Positions 1-6,176 of a DNA stretch of 6,289 nt are shown one piece after another. Positions within the stretch are counted from its first letter, which is position 1, and every line of letters starts with the position of its first letter. The stretch comes from Chitinophagaceae bacterium (GTDB taxonomy: Bacteria; Bacteroidota; Bacteroidia; Chitinophagales; Chitinophagaceae): contig JALOMX010000124.1 in assembly GCA_025455245.1 (NCBI GenBank), positions 1-6,289 on the forward strand, given 5' to 3'. The notes beneath the pieces are model-generated. The model did no database searches. It was given only the letters and a program-made list of their open reading frames with translations, and was not told the DNA's origin. Both the position numbers and the translations under genes were made by a program.

Positions 1-706
1 GACTTTGTACAAACATGCCCCCGCTGCCACAGGCCAGGTCCATGATGCGTCCTTTCAAAGGTTCCATCATTTCCACCAAAAGCCTTACCACACTACCCGG
101 TGTAAAGTACTGTCCGGCAAGGCTTCCCTCTGCCATAGCAAACTTGCCGATGTAATATTCATACACCCTGCCATAAATATCGCTTTCCGGGTTTTTTGCC
201 TCATTAAACTTGTCCCTGCTGAACAGGTTGATTAATCCGGCTACCTGTGTGGCTGTCAGTTGGCTTTTTACAAAAATGGGTTCAAGTATTCCTTTGTAAT
301 CGGGGCTTCGCTCGGCAAGCAGTCCGTCAATTAAAACAAAGGCTTTATCAACCTTTACCTTTATATCATCCTGTTCGGCATTTTGCCTCAGGTATTCCCA
401 GGTGGCTTCTACAGGTAGTCTATATACATTTTTTGCCTGGTATTCAAGGTCGTCATTCAGTGCGTAATTCAGGTCATCTTCCCCATCAGTTGTTCCAAAA
501 TCCAACGAACCTTGCGTATATTCTTTTCTTATTTCTTCCTTACGGTTTTCATACCGGTCGCTTAGGTGCTTTACAAACAGCAGGCTAAGCACATAATCTT
601 TGTATTGATTAGCAGCCACTGCACCAGCCAATTCATTTGCAGCAGTCCATAATTCCTGTTCAAAATCTATATCAGCTTTGGGAGCAGGTTTTTTTGTTTT
701 GGCCAT
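1..706 (-). CDS. hsdM: Type I restriction-modification DNA methyltransferase subunit HsdM, N-terminal part (runs off the left edge)
   Basis: This is the modification (N6-adenine methyltransferase) subunit of a type I restriction-modification system, which methylates target DNA as an M2S complex and joins HsdR for cleavage. Translating the minus strand from ATG at 706 gives 235 residues with no stop before the window edge. Residues 14-130 are the helical HsdM N-terminal domain, with the family pattern ELWTAANELAGAV, YKDYVLSLLFVKHLSDRYE. Residues 176-191 (SDIYGRVYEYYIGKFA) and 199-215 (QYFTPGSVVRLLVEMM, SAM motif X) follow. SAM motif I is DLACGSGGMFVQS at 223-235; most relatives have DP rather than DL. 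The catalytic NPPF/NPPY motif IV lies beyond the edge, so activity cannot be judged; hsdS and hsdR would be expected further left. The start is supported by the family N-terminus directly after it. No Shine-Dalgarno sequence is visible. The family assignment is secure; intactness is unknown. Confidence 0.93.
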   Translation of the reverse strand, partial: MAKTKKPAPKADIDFEQELWTAANELAGAVAANQYKDYVLSLLFVKHLSDRYENRKEEIRKEYTQGSLDFGTTDGEDDLNYALNDDLEYQAKNVYRLPVEATWEYLRQNAEQDDIKVKVDKAFVLIDGLLAERSPDYKGILEPIFVKSQLTATQVAGLINLFSRDKFNEAKNPESDIYGRVYEYYIGKFAMAEGSLAGQYFTPGSVVRLLVEMMEPLKGRIMDLACGSGGMFVQS

Positions 707-827
707 TGCTGTCTTTAGGTTTAGATGGCAAGATACTATTTATCAATTATTTGATTTTGGATCTCAAGTAAAATTTCAATCATGCTGCGCAAAATTTAAA
801 TTAAGCAATGATTATAGAGGTTATTTC

Positions 828-857
828 CAAACTTAATACAAAAAAGCCCGCCGGCAA
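828..857 (-). promoter_or_regulatory. Bacteroidota-type promoter for hsdM
   Basis: Read on the minus strand, TTG at 857-855 is followed by a 19-base spacer and TAAGTTTG at 835-828. This fits the known primary-sigma consensus of Bacteroidota (TTG, 17-23 bases, TAnnTTTG) at every specified position. Transcription would start near 820, giving hsdM a leader of about 115 bases. The -33 element lies in the loop of the upstream terminator hairpin and the spacer covers its 3' arm and T tract. The assignment rests on consensus match and position only. Confidence 0.6.
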
Positions 858-868
858 AACCGACAGGC
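840..868 (-). terminator. Rho-independent terminator, minus-strand direction
   Basis: On the minus strand GCCTGTCGG (868-860), loop TTTTG (859-855), CCGGCGGGC (854-846) and then six T (845-840) form a 9-bp stem with no bulges if two G-U pairs are allowed. On the plus strand the same two positions become A-C mismatches and no T tract follows, so the hairpin is built for leftward transcripts. No recognised gene lies immediately upstream on that strand. Confidence 0.65.
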
Positions 869-965
869 CCTACTTATAAACTACTACCCACCTTAATTTG
901 ATTGATGCTCTTAATGAAAACCGTTATTTCTTCATCAATACATTGTAAAAATAAATAAGGTTTAA

Positions 966-999
966 AATAGGCCAAAATGATAAATATTATAAGCCTATT
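966..999. promoter_or_regulatory. Inverted repeat upstream of oxyR, candidate operator
   Basis: AATAGGC at 966-972 is matched by its exact reverse complement GCCTATT at 993-999, with 20 AT-rich bases between. It ends 23 bp before the oxyR start codon. LysR-family regulators commonly bind dyads close to their own promoters, and the ATAG/CTAT tetranucleotides in the arms are the elements of the classic OxyR site. However, their spacing here does not match the four-element, 11-bp-period E. coli layout. The role as an operator is inference. Confidence 0.35.
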
Positions 1000-1014
1000 G
1001 ATATCATTGATATT
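997..1014 (+). repeat. 9-bp tandem repeat just before the oxyR start
   Basis: ATTGATATC (997-1005) is followed directly by ATTGATATT (1006-1014), so eight of nine bases repeat. The unit overlaps the right arm of the inverted repeat and ends 8 bp before the GTG start codon. It may be part of the oxyR promoter or operator, or simple AT-rich sequence. Confidence 0.4.
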
Positions 1015-1022
1015 TTTACAGG

Positions 1023-1967
1023 GTGAACCTGCAACAGTTAGAATATATTGTAGCCATTGATACACACCGGCATTTTGTAAAAGCGGCCGAAAGCTGCTTT
1101 GTTACCCAAGCTACGCTCAGCATGATGGTACGCAAACTGGAGGATGAGCTTGGCGCCAAGATTTTTGACCGCAGCAAACAACCGGTAGTGCCTACCGATG
1201 TGGGCAAAAGCATCATTGAACAGGCAAGGGTGGTGCTGCGCGAAACAAGGAGAATGGAAGAACTGGTGCAGGCACAAAAAGGCATGCTGAGCGGCCACCT
1301 TAGGTTGGGCATCATCCCAACCCTTGCGCCATACCTGTTGCCCATCTTTTTACCCGCCTTTGCAAAATCTTATCCGCAGGTACACCTTAATGTGGTAGAA
1401 CTGAATACAGATACCATTATTCGTCAACTGGAAGACCAACTGCTCGATGCTGCCATTCTGGCAACCCCACTACGGCAACCTACCCTTAGTGAAACACCCA
1501 TGTTCTACGAACAGTTTGTGGTATTTGCGGCACCGGGCAGCAGTGTAATGCGTAAAAAATATTTGCTGGCAAGCGATATAGATATTCATAAGCTTTGGCT
1601 GCTGGAAGAAGGACATTGTCTCCGAAATCAGGTGCTCGACCTCTGCGAACTGAAACGAAAAGAAAGTGCAAGTTTTCAACTGGATTATGAAGCAGGCAGC
1701 ATTGAGACCCTGAAAAAACTGGTAAGGATTAATGAAGGTATTACCATTATACCGGAACTTTCACTCCTTGACCTGAGCGAAACCGAAATGGATCAGATCC
1801 GGTTTTTCAAACCACCTGTGCCCGTAAGGGAAATCAGTATGGTAACCTACCGGCACTTTATCAAAGAACGTCTTATTTCTGCCGTGGTAGATACCATTCT
1901 AAAAAACCTGCCGGCAAACATTCAAACGAAGCCGGATAAAAAACATATGATGCTGGAGTTAAGTTAA
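1023..1967 (+). CDS. oxyR: OxyR, hydrogen-peroxide-sensing LysR-family transcriptional regulator
   Basis: OxyR is a cytoplasmic tetrameric regulator that switches on peroxide-defence genes when H2O2 oxidises a cysteine to form a disulfide. The 314-residue protein is close to the usual length (305 in E. coli). Residues 1-60 form the winged helix-turn-helix (LEYIVAIDTHRHFVKAAESC, then TQATLSMMVRKLEDELG), followed by a linker helix to about 88 and the periplasmic-binding-like sensor domain (about 91-300). The sensor loop EEGHCLRNQVLDLC carries Cys199 and Cys208, the same numbers as the peroxidatic and resolving cysteines of E. coli OxyR; His198, Thr100 and Thr129 are also kept. The last 15 residues are a lysine-rich tail. 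The start is GTG at 1023: an in-frame stop at 1008-1010 leaves no upstream ATG, and the family N-terminus begins exactly here. No clear Shine-Dalgarno is seen. Target genes are not in the window. Confidence 0.95.
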   Translation: MNLQQLEYIVAIDTHRHFVKAAESCFVTQATLSMMVRKLEDELGAKIFDRSKQPVVPTDVGKSIIEQARVVLRETRRMEELVQAQKGMLSGHLRLGIIPTLAPYLLPIFLPAFAKSYPQVHLNVVELNTDTIIRQLEDQLLDAAILATPLRQPTLSETPMFYEQFVVFAAPGSSVMRKKYLLASDIDIHKLWLLEEGHCLRNQVLDLCELKRKESASFQLDYEAGSIETLKKLVRINEGITIIPELSLLDLSETEMDQIRFFKPPVPVREISMVTYRHFIKERLISAVVDTILKNLPANIQTKPDKKHMMLELS

Positions 1968-2059
1968 ATGAAAGCCAATTGGCCGGATTCCGTGAAAAAG
2001 TCGTAACGGTTGAAAAACTATTAAATGGATATATGAAATGGCTTGAAGGCCGTAAATAA
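1940..2059 (+). pseudogene. Possible gene remnant overlapping and following the oxyR end
   Basis: In a frame shifted relative to oxyR, positions 1940-2059 read openly for 39 codons and end in TAA. The last 26 residues (LAGFREKVVTVEKLLNGYM, then KWLEGRK) look like a plausible charged amphipathic helical C-terminus. There is no ATG before position 2033; TTG at 1979 is the only earlier candidate start in the spacer. It could be the tail of a decayed helical-bundle gene, a tiny protein or chance. I do not recognise a family. Confidence 0.2.
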
Positions 2060-2060
2060 A

Positions 2061-2100
2061 CCTATCAACCATTCAACCTATCAACTTGTTAACCATTCAA
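2061..2100 (+). repeat. Interleaved short direct repeats upstream of acpH
   Basis: CCTATCAAC occurs at 2061-2069 and 2077-2085, and AACCATTCAA at 2067-2076 and 2091-2100, the last copy touching the acpH ATG. The stretch holds almost no G (one base in 40) and takes the place where a ribosome-binding site would lie. Function is unknown; it could be an unstructured leader that aids initiation without a Shine-Dalgarno, or a slippage-derived repeat. Confidence 0.5.
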
Positions 2101-2685
2101 ATGAACTACCTCGCCCACGCATATTTCTCTTTTAATCAACCTCCGGTTATAGTAGGCAACCTCATCAGCGATTTTATCAAGGGTAAAAAACAATTCGATT
2201 ATCCTGCAGAAATTCAAAAAGGCATTCGGCTGCACAGGGCCATAGATACTTTTACGGATGCACATCCTGCCGTGGCAGAGGCAAAAAAAATTTTCAGGCC
2301 ACACTACCGCCTGTATGCCGGCGCTTTTGTTGATGTAGCCTTCGATTACTTTGTTGCAAACGATCAGGACCTTTTCCCAACGGAGGAAAGCTTGTCGCAG
2401 TTTGTGGAGCTTGCCTATAATTCTTTAAGAGAACATGAGCTGCATATACCACCCACGGCCCTTGGTTATTTTACCCGTATGCAACAGCAAAACTGGCTTT
2501 ACAATTACAGATTTGTATGGGGGATTCAAAAAAGCTTCGGAGGGATTGTTTACCGCAGTAAATACCTCACCGACAGCGAAACGGCTGCCATACTGTTTGA
2601 GGAAAATTTTTTCAGGCTAAGGGAATGCTATAATCTCTTTATACCCGATCTGAAGGAAATGGTAAATCAGCAATCTGCTATTTAG
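2101..2685 (+). CDS. acpH: Acyl-carrier-protein phosphodiesterase (AcpH, DUF479 family)
   Basis: AcpH removes the 4'-phosphopantetheine arm from holo-acyl carrier protein, giving apo-ACP, in the cytoplasm; it counteracts holo-ACP synthase in fatty-acid metabolism. The 194-residue protein matches E. coli AcpH in length (193) and in motif order: MNYLAH at the N-terminus (His6), GNLISDFIKG (19-28, Asp24), the LHRAIDTFTDAHP block (44-56, with His45, Arg46, Asp49 and Asp53) and DVAFDYF (78-84, Asp78 and Asp82). These His and Asp residues fit the metal site of this HD-like hydrolase family. ATG at 2101 is preferred over an in-frame TTG at 2086 because the conserved N-terminus starts there and the extra residues (LTIQ) have no counterpart. 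It lies 133 bp after oxyR on the same strand, so shared transcription is possible but not shown. Its last 8 bp overlap the end of the convergent isomerase gene. Confidence 0.9.
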   Translation: MNYLAHAYFSFNQPPVIVGNLISDFIKGKKQFDYPAEIQKGIRLHRAIDTFTDAHPAVAEAKKIFRPHYRLYAGAFVDVAFDYFVANDQDLFPTEESLSQFVELAYNSLREHELHIPPTALGYFTRMQQQNWLYNYRFVWGIQKSFGGIVYRSKYLTDSETAAILFEENFFRLRECYNLFIPDLKEMVNQQSAI

Positions 2686-4612
2686 CCGAATTCAACACTT
2701 TTTGCCACTCAGACAGATTCATCTTAACAGGATATTTCTTTTTGAGTGCTTCTATCCACTTTTGCTCAAGAACCTGCTGATAATCGTTTACCACAAAACC
2801 CCTCGCCTCATCAAATGTCCTTAAAGTGCCTGCCTGCCCAAGCCCTGTCACGCATACAAAAGTAAAATTCCCATCCATGTTATTCTTAAAAGGGATGGAA
2901 CATTCACCCGGCTTCAGACTGCTTCTTATTTCTTGGGGAAAATAATCAAGTTCAAAACGACCACTGTCTGCAAATACTTTCCCATCATACTGTTCATTCA
3001 ATTGCTTCCATAGGGTGCGGTCATTTTTCAGGGCATTAAATGCTTCATATGCTGATAAAGAATCGGCAGCAAGTACATTGATGCCTGTTACATGCTCATC
3101 CCAAACATATTTAGCAACGTTGCTCTGATAATATTTTTTCAATCCTGCTGTATCACTCATTGCCTTATTCCACACATTGCGTTCCATTGCGTCAAACAGC
3201 AAATTGGCGTCTTTAAATTCTTTGAACTGCCCTGCAAAAACAGGATCCACTTCATCAAGGTGTGCGGGCAGATAGTCCATGGCCTTGCTTAGCAGGAAAT
3301 GGTCATAGATGCGATCCACAGGCATACCCGGTCTGAATTTTCCGGCATTTTGCTGAACCCTGACAAAAGCAACCCAATCGGCAAGGTAATAGGGTGTGGA
3401 TCCAAGGCTCATTACCGAAGGGTTTCGGGCGACAAGGGCGTTTACATTTCCGCCAAAAACCAGACTGTCGGTAAAAACCTGAAGGTCCTTTCCGGTAATG
3501 GCGCCGGCCTTATACTTTAGTGAGGGCAATAACTTTTTATAATAATTTTCCCTTGCATTTTCAAGTCGTCCGTCATTTGCAATCCGCTGACTGATTAATG
3601 CCCTCGCTTCGGAATCCTCTTTTTCCGGAGGGGCTTTTCTGGAAACCAATTTCAGGATATGCCAGCCATATCCGGTTTGAAATGGTTTTGAAAAATCGCC
3701 GGGTTTCTTCAAAGCAAACGCTTCCTGTTCAAAACGGGTATCATAAGTGCCTGTGGAAAAAGGCTGTAACAATCCCTGCTGAAATTTGGAAGTGCGGTCT
3801 TCGCTGAAAGTACCAACGAGGGTTTCAAAATCTTCTCCTGCTTTTAAAAGATTATATATTGAATCGGCAAGCCGGCCCCGTTGTGCACTTTCTTGGGCAG
3901 TCATTGTCGGAAAAAAAGTGAGCAGTATCTGTGCTACTTCCACCGTTCCCGAGCCGGGCCTTGTATCAAGCTTGCTGAAGATATGAATTCCCTGAGAAGC
4001 TCTTATGTATTCTGTATACTTTCCTTTGGGCAGATTATATACCAGATTCTCATAGGCATATGGAATTGAAAAAGGGCCGATCCATCCGGCCACCCCCTTA
4101 TTTTTTTTTATGGAAGCATCGGTTGCATATTGTGCAGCCACATCACTCCAGCTCTTTCCGGCACGTAATTGGCGGATCGCTTCCTCGGCTTTTTGTATAG
4201 CAGCCACTGTATCCTTATTGGTATACTCGATCAGAATGTGCCCAAGCAGAATTTCGGTTTGCATTCTTTCGATGGCTTCATCCGTAAGCGATTCGCCACC
4301 CGACTTATCAGCAATATAGCTTTCGGCCAGTTGCAGCTTATACCGCATCAATTCAGCCTTTTGTGCCGAAAACGTGTCGAGTTTTTTATCGTATGCATCC
4401 TGAACTTTCAAAACATAGTTGATGTAAAGAGGTAGATACTCTTCGAGGGCCTTTCTTCGGTCTCCCTCCCCGGGATTTTTTTCAAAGGCGCGAATAAAGC
4501 CTTTAACCGAAGCTTGTTTGCTGCCATAGGTAAAAAGGGTTTGTGCAAACACGGGGGCCAAACAAATACTGTATAAAGAAACCCAAAATCCTTTCAGAAA
4601 ATATTGACGCAT
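2678..4612 (-). CDS. Exported peptidyl-prolyl cis-trans isomerase with two parvulin (PpiC) domains, SurA/PrsA-like
   Basis: Predicted periplasmic foldase of 644 residues that isomerises X-Pro bonds and chaperones exported or outer-membrane proteins. A signal peptide is visible: MRQYFLKG, a hydrophobic core and APVFA, with likely cleavage near residue 23. A helical chaperone-like region (about 35-120) comes first. Parvulin domain 1 spans about 124-215 (GHILIEY, then GVAGWIGPFS at 173-182, ending SQGIHIFSKLD), and domain 2 about 226-325 (AQILLTFFP, FSEDRTSKFQQGLLQPFS, ending TGYGWHILKLV). The remaining 320 residues are less familiar; 505-590 (HVTGINVLAADS, then IRSSLKPGE and GNFTFVCVTG) resembles a worn third parvulin-like domain. 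The start is fixed by the signal peptide; only 29 bp separate it from the upstream TlpA-like gene, implying an operon. No Shine-Dalgarno is evident. The fold call is firm; the client proteins are unknown. Confidence 0.9.
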   Translation of the reverse strand: MRQYFLKGFWVSLYSICLAPVFAQTLFTYGSKQASVKGFIRAFEKNPGEGDRRKALEEYLPLYINYVLKVQDAYDKKLDTFSAQKAELMRYKLQLAESYIADKSGGESLTDEAIERMQTEILLGHILIEYTNKDTVAAIQKAEEAIRQLRAGKSWSDVAAQYATDASIKKNKGVAGWIGPFSIPYAYENLVYNLPKGKYTEYIRASQGIHIFSKLDTRPGSGTVEVAQILLTFFPTMTAQESAQRGRLADSIYNLLKAGEDFETLVGTFSEDRTSKFQQGLLQPFSTGTYDTRFEQEAFALKKPGDFSKPFQTGYGWHILKLVSRKAPPEKEDSEARALISQRIANDGRLENARENYYKKLLPSLKYKAGAITGKDLQVFTDSLVFGGNVNALVARNPSVMSLGSTPYYLADWVAFVRVQQNAGKFRPGMPVDRIYDHFLLSKAMDYLPAHLDEVDPVFAGQFKEFKDANLLFDAMERNVWNKAMSDTAGLKKYYQSNVAKYVWDEHVTGINVLAADSLSAYEAFNALKNDRTLWKQLNEQYDGKVFADSGRFELDYFPQEIRSSLKPGECSIPFKNNMDGNFTFVCVTGLGQAGTLRTFDEARGFVVNDYQQVLEQKWIEALKKKYPVKMNLSEWQKVLNSAK

Positions 4613-4641
4613 ACCGTTTGATTGTATTCAGGTTTGAAGGA

Positions 4642-6111
4642 TTATCCTTTTTGATTCAGCTTTTGCTTTAATACGTTGTTGAGGTCTTCGAGCCCGATGT
4701 TTTTTGCCATGATCCTCTTTTCCTTGTCCAGCAGAAATAGGGTTGGTGTACTTCTCATATCGTACAACTGTCTGAAATTTGGAAGTTGAGCCTTTTCCTC
4801 TTCAGTGCGCATTTCCTTGGTTTGGTGTACATGAACCCATCCTTTGCCGGTAGTCTTAATCAGGTTTTTCCACTCGCCCACTGCCTCTTCATTTACCATT
4901 ACACTGTAAACCTGAATATTACTTTTCTTCCACCATTGATTGTACAGGCTGTCCATTTTCGGAAGTTCTTCACGGCACTTTCCGCAATTGGGATCCCAAA
5001 AAGCAACCACGATATAATCATTCTTTAAATCGTAAAGCTTTTTCACTTTTCCCACCGTATCCACAAGGGCCATGTCATAGGCAGGCGCACCCAACTGATT
5101 GGCCATGACCATATAGGCCCGTTCCGTTATGGTTTTACGCTGCTTCTCATTCAGCCAGTTGGTAATCGGATTATCGTTGGCCACATAACGCTCATAAGTA
5201 TGCAGAAACACTTTATCATGTCCCATAATTTTGGGGTACATGTAGTTATCGATAAAATAGCTGATCAGGTAGCGCGACATTTCAGGGTCGTTCCGGCCAA
5301 GTGCCATCATCCAGTTTTGCTCATAAATGATACTGTCGGCATCAGGCACCACCCAGTTGTTAAGGTAGTTTTTCAGTTTCCCGTCAAAAATGGGTGTACG
5401 TACCAAACGACCGTCCATAAAGTCGATGTTATCCCAATAGTGGTCTTTCCCGAAACGGTATTGCGCAAGGGTATCGGCCCGTGTTTTGGGATTCTGATAC
5501 TCAGGAGGCAAAGGGGTTTCCTGCATGGATTTAAACAATGCGGCAAGCAGGCTTTCCGGGAATTTTTCTACAACCCCTTTCCTGTAGTTGTTTATTTCGG
5601 TATTCAGGTCATCTATTTTCTTTTGCAGGGGTTTCTTCTTTTCTTCGGAAGGGGCTGCCTCCATTTCCTTTCTTGCACTTTCTATAGCCATTGCCTTTCC
5701 CGAAATAAACTTAGTATAATCGGTAAACCTTTGGTTTTCATCGCTTCCATTAAAAACAAGGGACACATCAGGATTTAAAGTATCCATACTTACCGAAAAC
5801 TGCTGATCATCCGAAACAAGCATTTCAAATAGAATGCTTTTTGAAGGAGAGGCAACAATATAAATTCCCTGTGCAAGCTTTTCTTTACCGGTTATTACAC
5901 CTTTACTGTTCCCGTCAAGATAAGCGCTGTCAGCAAGGGCCTTAATACTGCCATAGTAGTAAGCAAGGTAAATCCATTGGTTTTGGTAGGGCTTAATGGT
6001 GAATTCAATTTTATGGCCTTCGTCGGAAGGTTGGTTGCCCTGCTGTGCAAAAAGAATGAGGGTGGAAGAAAGTGTAACAGCACCAATAAAAAGCGTTTTT
6101 GTTATTTGCAT
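4642..6111 (-). CDS. Exported TlpA-like thiol-disulfide oxidoreductase (DUF4369-DUF5106-thioredoxin fold)
   Basis: A 489-residue envelope protein predicted to exchange or reduce disulfides in the periplasm. The N-terminus (MQITKTLFIGAV, hydrophobic to 22, then FAQQ) is a signal peptide; there is no clear lipobox cysteine. Residues about 33-125 form a beta-rich DUF4369-like domain (IEFTIKPYQNQWIYLAYYYG). A predicted coiled coil at about 138-180 and a DUF5106-like block at about 182-340 follow, the latter containing HYWDNIDFMDGRLVRTP. The C-terminal thioredoxin-like domain (about 345-485) has the active site WDPNCGKC (Cys376, Cys379) and the cis-proline STPT (Pro456). CGKC differs from the CGPC of thioredoxin but is an intact CxxC. 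This architecture is typical of Bacteroidota. The gene sits just upstream of the isomerase gene on the same strand, suggesting joint supply of folding catalysts. Whether it acts as reductase, oxidase or in cytochrome maturation cannot be told. Confidence 0.9.
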   Translation of the reverse strand: MQITKTLFIGAVTLSSTLILFAQQGNQPSDEGHKIEFTIKPYQNQWIYLAYYYGSIKALADSAYLDGNSKGVITGKEKLAQGIYIVASPSKSILFEMLVSDDQQFSVSMDTLNPDVSLVFNGSDENQRFTDYTKFISGKAMAIESARKEMEAAPSEEKKKPLQKKIDDLNTEINNYRKGVVEKFPESLLAALFKSMQETPLPPEYQNPKTRADTLAQYRFGKDHYWDNIDFMDGRLVRTPIFDGKLKNYLNNWVVPDADSIIYEQNWMMALGRNDPEMSRYLISYFIDNYMYPKIMGHDKVFLHTYERYVANDNPITNWLNEKQRKTITERAYMVMANQLGAPAYDMALVDTVGKVKKLYDLKNDYIVVAFWDPNCGKCREELPKMDSLYNQWWKKSNIQVYSVMVNEEAVGEWKNLIKTTGKGWVHVHQTKEMRTEEEKAQLPNFRQLYDMRSTPTLFLLDKEKRIMAKNIGLEDLNNVLKQKLNQKG

Positions 6112-6135
6112 ACGGTTATAATCAGATTGAGGCCG

Positions 6136-6143
6136 TAAAATTA
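6136..6143 (-). promoter_or_regulatory. Weak candidate -7 element before the TlpA-like gene
   Basis: Minus-strand TAATTTTA matches the Bacteroidota -7 consensus TAnnTTTG except for the last base and lies 24 bp before the start codon. No TTG is found 17-23 bases upstream, so the promoter is doubtful; the gene may instead be read from the upstream minus-strand gene, whose stop is 65 bp away. Confidence 0.2.
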
Positions 6144-6176
6144 GGCGAATAGCAGATGCAGGTTCATTTCGTCTTG

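Larger units (their letters stand above)
707..1022. other. Divergent non-coding gap between hsdM and oxyR
   Basis: This AT-rich 316-bp stretch separates hsdM (leftward) from oxyR (rightward). It contains a minus-strand promoter for hsdM (828-857), a minus-strand terminator hairpin (840-868), a 7-bp inverted repeat (966-999) and a 9-bp tandem repeat (997-1014). A minus-strand reading frame of 63 codons (1065 to 874) crosses it and enters oxyR antisense; it stops 5 bp before the terminator hairpin but has no recognisable homology. Positions 707-827 appear to be the untranslated leader of hsdM and show no strong structure. Confidence 0.7.

Noticed and set aside
247..588. Plus-strand open frame of 113 codons at the left end
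   Set aside because: It lies antisense to hsdM, whose minus-strand translation shows strong family motifs; the plus-strand product has no recognisable features.
893..900. TTAATTTG as a -7 element for oxyR
   Set aside because: The second base deviates from consensus, no TTG lies 17-23 bases upstream and the leader would be over 110 bases.
874..1065. Minus-strand 63-codon open frame between hsdM and oxyR as a real gene
   Set aside because: Its start lies inside oxyR antisense, it has no homology I recognise and its composition reflects AT-rich DNA. It is mentioned only as an alternative explanation for the orphan terminator.
1016..1345. Minus-strand open frame of 109 codons over the oxyR start
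   Set aside because: Antisense to the well-supported OxyR DNA-binding domain, with no recognisable product.
2086..2100. TTG at 2086 as the acpH start
   Set aside because: The conserved AcpH N-terminus begins at ATG 2101; the five added residues have no counterpart in the family.
5200..5778. Plus-strand open frame of 192 codons inside the TlpA-like gene
   Set aside because: The opposite strand encodes a full protein with signal peptide, DUF5106-like block and CxxC site; the antisense product looks like a shadow, rich in His, Phe and Val from complementary codons.
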